DNA of 15,794 nucleotides from Rhodospirillales bacterium (GTDB lineage Bacteria > Pseudomonadota > Alphaproteobacteria > MPNO01 > UBA2964): the NCBI GenBank assembly GCA_002727395.1, contig PBWY01000069.1:1-15794 (forward strand). The letters run 5' to 3'. Position numbers and translations under genes: made by a program. Every line of letters begins with the position of its first letter. Within the stretch, counting starts at the first letter, position 1. Below, piece by piece: positions 1 to 5,908 of the stretch. A model generated the notes under the pieces. The model searched no databases. It was given only the letters and a program-made list of their open reading frames with translations, and was not told the DNA's origin.

Positions 1-155
1 AACAACTCTTCTTTCAATAATTTCCGTTGAGTTCTTAGATCCTGAATCTCTCCTTCCATATTATTATATCTACGAACACCCAAAAGTGCCATACCCATTA
101 TTCCAACTGTACTACCTATTAATAAGCCTATTGTAAATAACAACCATTCATTCAT
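1..155 (-). CDS. Small membrane-anchored coiled-coil protein, N-terminal part (runs off window)
   Basis: An open frame starts at an ATG on the minus strand (bases 155-153) and stays open to the window edge, giving 51 residues. It begins MNEWLLFTIGLLIG. Residues 3-26 form one hydrophobic, Gly-rich segment that reads as an N-terminal membrane anchor. From residue 27 on it is charged and heptad-like (Arg-Arg-Tyr, then Glu/Gln/Arg/Lys/Leu), suggesting a coiled coil facing the cytoplasm. A GGAG ribosome site sits 6 bases before the ATG and overlaps the last codons of the upstream truncated dehydrogenase, whose stop lies 2 bases before this start, so the two are probably translationally coupled. 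Anchor-plus-coil N-termini occur in RmuC, RNase Y and YhcB-like proteins, but the visible part does not decide between them. The reading frame is well supported; the function is unknown. Confidence 0.6.
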   Translation of the reverse strand, partial: MNEWLLFTIGLLIGSTVGIMGMALLGVRRYNNMEGEIQDLRTQRKLLKEEL

Positions 156-157
156 TA

Positions 158-445
158 TTATCTCCTTATAACTAAAACACCACTATTTTTTGGGTTACTC
201 TTTGCAAGATCTGTTACTACCTGCCGGACTTGGTCATCATAGCCAACCATGATGATGATTACATCACAAATCCCTCCTAGGTGCTTTAAAGATCGTGACG
301 CTTTAGCACCTTTCTTAACCAAATCTTTAACCGCATTTTTACTTAAATCATATACGTAAACATTCTTGAATCTTTGGCTATTCAGAACATGGGTTGCCAT
401 ATGATTTCCCATAGCACCAACGCCAACAAACCCAACATTCATCAT
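158..445 (-). pseudogene. Truncated 3-hydroxyisobutyrate dehydrogenase-type NAD(P)-binding domain
   Basis: The 95 residues begin MMNVGFVGVGAMGNHMATHV, the dinucleotide-binding GxGxxG start of the beta-hydroxyacid dehydrogenase family (3-hydroxyisobutyrate, tartronate-semialdehyde and related dehydrogenases). The Rossmann fold continues through 'YVYDLSKNAV' and 'CDVIIIMVGYDDQVRQVV', then stops just after 'GVLVI', where family members continue with Asp-x-Ser-Thr. Full-length members have about 290 residues, so the rest of the first domain, the catalytic Lys and the whole helical C-terminal domain are missing. The DNA beyond the stop encodes an unrelated membrane protein, so this is a gene cut by rearrangement rather than a frameshift. 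A GGAG site lies 7 bases upstream of the first ATG (the second Met at 442 is also possible), so the stump may still be translated. An enzyme activity is unlikely; a retained nucleotide-binding role cannot be excluded. Confidence 0.75.
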
Positions 446-587
446 AATTGTTCTCCATTTGCGTTAAATCATAAAATAATTCCAAAGGAAAAGACGACAA
501 GTGAATACATCATTAGATTTCGCAAAAATCCTTTAGAATCACTTTTAACTAGGTTCTAAAATTATTTAGATATTACTAAAACCACGA

Positions 588-1139
588 CTAGGCGTGACTG
601 GGTTCTTTTTTATCTGTTATTGTAACTTTAGATGCAGTTTCGTCATCTAATTTTTCGGATTCCAAGGTCTTTTCATTCATTGTTTGATCAGCGGCTGCGC
701 CATTACTTACTTCAATTCTCTCAATATTATTTTCGTCGACAGGGTCAGGATTTTTCGATTGATTTGATTGATTTTCTTTACTATCGGCGTCTTTTTCGGA
801 TCTATCATTACTAGATTCATGATCATTTTTCCCATCGGTCTGGCCATTTGCTTTATTTGCGCGTTGTTTCTGACCAAGCTTATTTTCCGCGGCGGCGTTT
901 ATATTTATAGCTCTATAATAATGTTCCGCATGCTGATAATAATTCTCCGCCTTTACTGGATCACCAGCAGTTGCAGCCTCTCGTGCTAATGCTTGGTATT
1001 TATCAACAACCTGTTTAGCAGAGCCCCGCACTTTTACGTCAGGACCATTACTGTCAAAACTATTACTACGCTGAGGTCGGTTTCCACGACCTGAGTTACC
1101 ACGGCCGCGTGAGCGCCGGCTATTTGAACCTGATCTCAT
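588..1139 (-). CDS. DUF4167 family protein
   Basis: 183 residues. The first 27 are Arg/Gly/Ser-rich (RRSRGRGNSGRGNRP), an RGG-like basic tail that suggests RNA binding. Residues about 28-80 hold the recognisable DUF4167 core: 'FDSNGPDVKVRGSAKQVVDKY', then 'LAREAATAGDPVKAENYYQHAEHYYRAI', a helical, TPR-like pair. The remainder is a long acidic, Asn/Lys/Glu/Ser-rich tail without evident fold. DUF4167 proteins are a hallmark of Alphaproteobacteria and typically lie directly downstream of prmC, as here. The molecular role is not established; the basic RG-rich start and the translation-related neighbours (prmC, prfA) make an RNA- or ribosome-linked role a reasonable guess. The ribosome site is weak (GGAT about 8 bases before the ATG). 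A 222-base intergenic region separates it from prmC, so it may have its own promoter. Confidence 0.9.
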   Translation of the reverse strand: MRSGSNSRRSRGRGNSGRGNRPQRSNSFDSNGPDVKVRGSAKQVVDKYQALAREAATAGDPVKAENYYQHAEHYYRAININAAAENKLGQKQRANKANGQTDGKNDHESSNDRSEKDADSKENQSNQSKNPDPVDENNIERIEVSNGAAADQTMNEKTLESEKLDDETASKVTITDKKEPSHA

Positions 1140-1170
1140 AAATTTTTATCCGGTTATTGTTGTCAATTAC

Positions 1171-1359
1171 CCCGAGCGGCTTACAAACCAAGTTTGTCGT
1201 CCCAACGTCCACAATCCACAACCCTATAAGGTTATTGCAGCGGATCTGCTTACGCAGCCTATTTAGGAACATTAAGGTGAGTGGCAGATTGCCTTATTCA
1301 TTCACCGTAAACCCACAGTAGTGGGGTTCGAGAGGATTTCCAAGCCCTTTTTTTATTTT
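1171..1359 (+). ncRNA. Candidate structured small RNA, 6S-like architecture, with U-run terminator
   Basis: This gene-free stretch folds well by eye when read on the plus strand. The ends pair: GGCUU (1178-1182) with AAGCC (1342-1346), continued by AAACC (1185-1189) with GG-A-UUU (1334-1339). Seven T and ATTTT follow at once (1348-1359), as in an intrinsic terminator. Inside, AUAAGGU (1226-1232) can pair with GCCUUAU (1291-1297), leaving a C/A-rich unpaired strand (about 1201-1225). The facing strand carries a small hairpin CCCAC-AGUA-GUGGG (1312-1325). A closing stem, a large central bubble with a hairpin on its 3' side, and an apical rod is the architecture of 6S RNA. The stretch CAUUCACCGUAAACC (1299-1313) also resembles the E. 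coli 6S 3' bubble. I did not find a convincing promoter. Competing pairings exist (for example GGUGAGUG 1276-1283 with CAUUCACC 1299-1306). The 6S identity is a guess; a structured transcript is better supported. Confidence 0.45.
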
Positions 1360-1361
1360 AA

Positions 1362-2222
1362 TTAATTCTGCCCTTTTCCAAAGATACAACATCTTTCCAC
1401 ATCATTTAAATCTAATAGGGTTTTAAGATGTATAAAGGAGGAATCGGTAAATAATTTTATCACCGACTGCGCCTGGCCTTTACCAAATTCAATAATTACA
1501 ACCCCTTCTGGTTTAAGTAATTTTAATAAATGAAAACAGAGATGGCGATATGCGGAAAGTCCATCACAACCTCCAAATAATGCCAATTCCGGTTCGTAAT
1601 GAGAAACCTCTGGTTCTAGAAGGTGCTTTTCCTTTATAGAAATATAAGGGGGATTTGATATTATAATATCAAATCTTTGGGAAAGATCTTCACCCCAAGA
1701 GGATTTTATAAATTTTATTCTATCTCCGACCAAGTTATGCTCGGCATTACTACGTGCTATACGTAATGCTGGCTCAGAAATGTCAACACCCACACCACTT
1801 GCGAGCGGCAACTCTCTAAGCAACGAAATAATCAGACAACCACTACCCGTACCTATATCAAGAGCTGATATTGCTTTTTCTTTGTTTTCAATAGAGTCTA
1901 TCGCCGCCTGTACCAATATTTCACTTTCTGGACGCGGATCAAGTACGTCTTGGCTAACCTTAAATGGCAAGCTCCAAAACTCCCTTTGACCCACCAAGTG
2001 AGAAACCGGTTCCCTTAATGCCCTACGTTGAATTAACTCATCAAATAACTTTATTGTTTCTGAACTCAATAATCGTTCCGGGTTGGATAAGATCGTTAAC
2101 TGATCAATCTTTGCGGCATGACATAAGAGTATTTTTGAGTCTAACCTTGGCTCCTGGATACCTGCCGCTGATAACTTTGATGTAGCAAATTTCATTGCAG
2201 CGGTAATAGTAGTGCAATTCAC
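1362..2222 (-). CDS. prmC: Peptide chain release factor N5-glutamine methyltransferase
   Basis: 286 residues, the normal length. PrmC uses S-adenosylmethionine to methylate the glutamine of the GGQ loop of release factors in the cytoplasm, raising their termination activity. Visible marks are the N-terminal helical substrate-binding region (residues 1-90), 'DVLDPRPESE' (92-101), the SAM-binding motif I 'LDIGTGSGCL' (121-130), and the catalytic-pocket NPPY at 190-193 ('ISNPPYISIKE'). The start is GTG at 2222-2220. It overlaps the stop of prfA in a GTGA arrangement (2219-2222), so the methylase is translationally coupled to its own substrate, release factor 1. No other start fits as well, because the N-terminal helix begins directly here. 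No terminator is seen after its stop; the T-run downstream lies on the other strand. Confidence 0.96.
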   Translation of the reverse strand: MNCTTITAAMKFATSKLSAAGIQEPRLDSKILLCHAAKIDQLTILSNPERLLSSETIKLFDELIQRRALREPVSHLVGQREFWSLPFKVSQDVLDPRPESEILVQAAIDSIENKEKAISALDIGTGSGCLIISLLRELPLASGVGVDISEPALRIARSNAEHNLVGDRIKFIKSSWGEDLSQRFDIIISNPPYISIKEKHLLEPEVSHYEPELALFGGCDGLSAYRHLCFHLLKLLKPEGVVIIEFGKGQAQSVIKLFTDSSFIHLKTLLDLNDVERCCIFGKGQN

Positions 2223-3301
2223 TTCTCAGAGAGCTCCGCCAACAAGGTAGCCTGATCATCCGCCGTTAAGGCATCCACAACCTCATCTAGAGCTCCTCCC
2301 TCTATAATTTTATCTAATTTATGCAAGGTTAATCCTATTCGATGATCGGTGACCCTGCCCTGAGGAAAATTATATGTCCTAATTCTTTCCGAACGGTCAC
2401 CCGTTCCTACCTGATTTTTTCGATTTTTTGCTCGTTCCTCTGCAAGGGCTATACGTTCTGCCTCATAAATGCGAGCTCTCAGAACTTTCATAGCCTTAGC
2501 ACGATTTTTATGCTGCGATTTTTCGTCTTGTTGGCTGACAACAATTCCAGTCGGAAGATGCGTTATACGTACTGCGCTGTCCGTAGTATTAACATGCTGT
2601 CCGCCAGCCCCTTGCGATCGAAAAGTATCAATTCTTAAATCTTTTTCTTCGACAACAACATCCACTTCTTCGGCTTCCGGCATAACTGCCACAGTAGCTG
2701 CTGAGGTATGAATTCGGCCGCCCGACTCTGTATCTGGTATTCGTTGCACACGATGCACACCAGACTCAAATTTTAAACGAGCAAAAACCCCTTTTCCCGA
2801 GATTTCTGCTACACCTTCCTTTAGTCCACCTATTCCTGTATCAGAAACTTGCATAGCCTCAAATTTCCATCCATGCCGTTCTGAATAACGTTGATACATT
2901 CTAAATAAATCAGCCGCAAATAAAGCGGCTTCTTCTCCCCCGGTGCCTGCTCGGACCTCCAGTATAGCATTCTTTTCATCAGCTAAATCCCTAGGCAATA
3001 AAAGGATATTTAGTTTTTTTTCTATTTCTGGCAAACGCGAGCGGGACATAAACATTTCCTCTTCCGCCAAATCTCGCATATCTTGATCTATATTCGTATC
3101 AGCAATCATACCACCGAGATCTGCTATCTCATTTTGCAAAGCACGCAATTCTTCAATACACTCAACGACAGGGGTTAATTCAGAATATTCTTTTGAAAAA
3201 CTTACAAACTCTTCGGGATTAGTAACATTTGCACCTGACATAAGTTGCGTCAGCTCCTCTCGCCGCCTAACCAAATTATCAAGTTTCTCATCCAGATTCA
3301 C
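2219..3301 (-). CDS. prfA: Peptide chain release factor 1 (RF1)
   Basis: 360 residues, the standard length. RF1 recognises UAA and UAG stop codons on the ribosome and triggers peptide release. The stop-codon reading tripeptide is Pro-Asp-Thr (189-191, in 'QRIPDTESGGRIHTS'), a P-x-T motif that marks RF1 and not RF2 (which has Ser-Pro-Phe). The catalytic GGQ is at 233-235 ('GAGGQHVN'). The acidic helical domain 1 covers residues 1-100. The start is GTG at 3301-3299, preceded by AAAGG at 8 bases; no ATG near the expected N-terminus competes. A 149-base gap to hisS upstream suggests its own promoter, though I could not pin one down in that AT-rich sequence. The downstream prmC gene overlaps by 4 bases. 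Confidence 0.97.
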   Translation of the reverse strand: MNLDEKLDNLVRRREELTQLMSGANVTNPEEFVSFSKEYSELTPVVECIEELRALQNEIADLGGMIADTNIDQDMRDLAEEEMFMSRSRLPEIEKKLNILLLPRDLADEKNAILEVRAGTGGEEAALFAADLFRMYQRYSERHGWKFEAMQVSDTGIGGLKEGVAEISGKGVFARLKFESGVHRVQRIPDTESGGRIHTSAATVAVMPEAEEVDVVVEEKDLRIDTFRSQGAGGQHVNTTDSAVRITHLPTGIVVSQQDEKSQHKNRAKAMKVLRARIYEAERIALAEERAKNRKNQVGTGDRSERIRTYNFPQGRVTDHRIGLTLHKLDKIIEGGALDEVVDALTADDQATLLAELSEK

Positions 3302-3451
3302 AGTTTTTACCTTTCGGCAACTAAAAGTAGTATGTCTTCAACTAACCATCCGAACATTTTAAAAGCCACTTTAAAAAATAATTAATATTTTGATTTACTA
3401 CGTTTGTTTTTCGACAAAAGCGAGGGTTCGAATTTTGTTAAACAAAAACTT

Positions 3452-4696
3452 CTAAAGAAACCGAGAAAGATGGTCTGTTAGAGTATCTACACTAACTTCT
3501 TCTTGGTTTCCCGTATCAAGATTCCTCAAAGTTACCAAACCTCGTTGTATTTCATCAGGTCCTATTAACACTGCAAATATCGCATTTAACTTATTGGCAC
3601 GTTTCAATCGGCGGCTCATATTACCGCGATAACCTAATTCGACAACATTTCCAGCCGACCGCAGGTTTTTTGCCAATAATAGGGCTTCCATCTGTAAGTC
3701 TGCCACAACCGGAATAACAGCAATTGGTCTTTTTCTAGCAGGGGAATAGTTCACTAGCATCGCCATACGCTCTATGCCTGCTGCCCAACCAACCCCAGCG
3801 ATCATTGGACCACCCATCTGTTCGACAAGGCCATCATATCTTCCACCTGCAAGAATTGTCCCTTGGGCTCCAAGATCTCGAGTAGTAAATTCAAAAGCAG
3901 TATGACAATAATAATCCAAACCCCTTACCAAGCGCGGGTTCAACTCATAGGAAATAGATAATTTATCTAAGCCTTCTTTTACCCCCGAAAAAAAATCTTT
4001 CGACTCAGTATCAAGACTTTCGGTAAACTCCGGAGCATTCTCTATTATTTTTTGATCACCCTTATCTTTAGAATCAAGAACTCTCAGAGGATTCCGGTCC
4101 AGTCGCCGGCGGCTATCCTCAGAGAGTTGATCGCGATAGTCTCTAAGATAATTGATCAATTTATGCCTGTAACCTTTTCTGCTTACTTTATTGCCAAGCG
4201 TGTTTATTTCTAAGGTACATTGCGACAAAATACCTAATCCATCCAACATACTTGATGCCAATGCTATAACTTCTATATCACCAATCACCTCTGGCACACC
4301 GAGCAGCTCGACGCCTATTTGATGAAATTGTCTGAACCTGCCTTTTTGTGGACGCTCGTAACGAAACATTGGACCATTATAAAAATACTTCAGCGGCAGA
4401 TTTTGTTTTAAACCGGAAGAAATCAGCATTCGGGCGACCCCAGCCGTACCCTCAGGCCTTAATGTAATTTCATCCCCCGCTTTGTCGGAAAAGGTATACA
4501 TTTCTTTGGTGACAATATCTGAAGTATCACCAAGTGTGCGTTTAAAAACATCTGAAAATTCAAATATGGGGGTTGCAATTTCTGAATAACCATACAATTC
4601 CGCAAAATAACGTAATTGATCAATGAGATAATTATGTTGTCTGAACTCCTCAGACATGATGTCTCGTGTTCCACGGACCGGTTGCAATTCCCTCAT
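3452..4696 (-). CDS. hisS: Histidyl-tRNA synthetase
   Basis: 414 residues, in the normal range for bacterial HisRS, a homodimeric class II synthetase that charges tRNA-His in the cytoplasm. It starts 'MRELQPVRGTRDIMSEEF', typical of the family. Motif 2 is clear at 107-130 ('YNGPMFRYERPQKGRFRQFHQ'). The histidine-specific HisA loop is 'LVRGLDYYCHTAFEF' (256-270), HisB is 'ILAGGRYDGL' (281-290), and motif 3 is 'GVGWAAGIERMAM' (301-313). The C-terminal anticodon-binding domain runs from about 325 to the end ('RPIAVIPVV' onward). The ATG lies 3 bases after the rodZ stop, so the two genes are cotranscribed and probably coupled. In related genomes ispG often sits between rodZ and hisS; it is missing here. 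Confidence 0.97.
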   Translation of the reverse strand: MRELQPVRGTRDIMSEEFRQHNYLIDQLRYFAELYGYSEIATPIFEFSDVFKRTLGDTSDIVTKEMYTFSDKAGDEITLRPEGTAGVARMLISSGLKQNLPLKYFYNGPMFRYERPQKGRFRQFHQIGVELLGVPEVIGDIEVIALASSMLDGLGILSQCTLEINTLGNKVSRKGYRHKLINYLRDYRDQLSEDSRRRLDRNPLRVLDSKDKGDQKIIENAPEFTESLDTESKDFFSGVKEGLDKLSISYELNPRLVRGLDYYCHTAFEFTTRDLGAQGTILAGGRYDGLVEQMGGPMIAGVGWAAGIERMAMLVNYSPARKRPIAVIPVVADLQMEALLLAKNLRSAGNVVELGYRGNMSRRLKRANKLNAIFAVLIGPDEIQRGLVTLRNLDTGNQEEVSVDTLTDHLSRFL

Positions 4697-4699
4697 TAT

Positions 4700-5800
4700 T
4701 TAGCGCTCTTTAGGTTCACCAGAAGCCAAGATTTCTGGATCCATTCTAATATCACGTAAAACGACTCCAATACCACCAAGGGGTTCTATTTTTATCCCAT
4801 CAACAAGTATATCAATCCCTCCAGCATTGCCAGTTGTAAGCGTTACCCCGGCCTCATTAGGCATTATAAATTCATCTCCTTTTTTCAAAATCTTTGAGAT
4901 TAGTCTTGTCCCGGCAGAGTCCCTAACTTCCACCCAGGACGTCATCTTTGCAATCAAAACTATCCTATATTTACTATTGGAATATTTTGTATTTTTATCG
5001 ACTAATCTTTCGTTATTTTCCAAACCACCAATTGTTCTTTCTTTATTCGTGATACGGTTTGAACCGTTTTGAAAATTTTTGTTTTCTTTAAAATCTACTT
5101 TTGGTTTAGGAATAACTTTCGTTTTTTCTTCTAAAGATATTTTATTATTAAGCTCTCCACTCCATTTGGGATTTTTTTTTACCGTGTTCTTTTCTGTGCC
5201 CTTTTTGAATTGAACTTTGGAACTTGATTCTTTTTCTATTATCTCGTTCGAGTTTTTTATATTATCAGGTAACGGAGGCTTCGCGACCCTTGGAAGCTTA
5301 TTTTGATTGGTTTTTTTATCTAAAACTGAGATTTCTGGTGAAGATTTAGGCAATTCGGATACAAGTTTTTGTGAACTTTGTCCATAAATTGCTAAATAAT
5401 ACCATCCACCATAAGTAGAAGCAGCAAGTATAGCAGCAATCAATAACACAAATGTCGTGGGCAATCGTGCTTCGTTAATAGGAGACGGTGGTGATAATGA
5501 TTGTGGTCTGATATTCTCATTTGTCACCTCCATATAACGTTGCATGACCTCTTTGACATCAAAACCAAGATAAGTAGCGTAGGCTCGTACAAAACCGGTA
5601 GCATAAGTTGGACCAGGTAATTGATCGAACCTACCTTCTTCTATTGCTTGTAAATATACTTCTCTAATCCTCAGATCATTCGCGATTTCAAACAAATCAC
5701 GACCTGACTTTTCCCGTACGTCACGAAACGCTAGGGAAAATTCTCGGATGGTTTCATCAGAAGAGCCCAATTTAGACCTTTTTTTTTCAGACCTTGCCAA
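4700..5800 (-). CDS. rodZ: RodZ-like protein: HTH domain, one membrane span, DUF4115 domain
   Basis: 366 residues in four parts. Residues 20-90 are the RodZ-type helix-turn-helix (HTH_25) with 'GRDLFEIANDLRIREVYLQA' and 'LPGPTYATGFVRAYATYLG'. Residues 115-137 are one membrane segment. Residues 140-278 are a Lys/Asn/Ser/Glu-rich linker of low complexity. Residues 279-355 are a DUF4115 beta domain ('SWVEVRDSAGTRLISKILKKGD'), which lies outside the cytoplasm. RodZ links the MreB cytoskeleton to the cell-wall elongation machinery; whether this copy does so is inferred from domain order. The start is TTG (5800-5798), backed by a strong GGGAG 7 bases upstream; the only close ATG is out of frame and stops after three codons. 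The linker is unusually lysine-rich, in keeping with a low-GC genome. hisS follows 3 bases after the stop. Confidence 0.88.
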   Translation of the reverse strand: MARSEKKRSKLGSSDETIREFSLAFRDVREKSGRDLFEIANDLRIREVYLQAIEEGRFDQLPGPTYATGFVRAYATYLGFDVKEVMQRYMEVTNENIRPQSLSPPSPINEARLPTTFVLLIAAILAASTYGGWYYLAIYGQSSQKLVSELPKSSPEISVLDKKTNQNKLPRVAKPPLPDNIKNSNEIIEKESSSKVQFKKGTEKNTVKKNPKWSGELNNKISLEEKTKVIPKPKVDFKENKNFQNGSNRITNKERTIGGLENNERLVDKNTKYSNSKYRIVLIAKMTSWVEVRDSAGTRLISKILKKGDEFIMPNEAGVTLTTGNAGGIDILVDGIKIEPLGGIGVVLRDIRMDPEILASGEPKER

Positions 5801-5908
5801 AATTAAACTCCCATAATTTAATTGGGCAATTAGTTTTGGAAATTGTTAGATGTGGTTAGTAACAGAAATAGTCTTTCTAAATCAATGGTTTCTTAACCTA
5901 TTGATAAG

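Noticed and set aside
583..597. Terminator hairpin CACG/CGTG at the end of DUF4167
   Set aside because: Only 4 base pairs, and the T-run after it has just 4 T.
3405..3440. tRNA-like T-arm (GAGGGTTCGAA) downstream of hisS
   Set aside because: The 3' strand does not pair with the 5' strand and no acceptor, D or anticodon stems are present.
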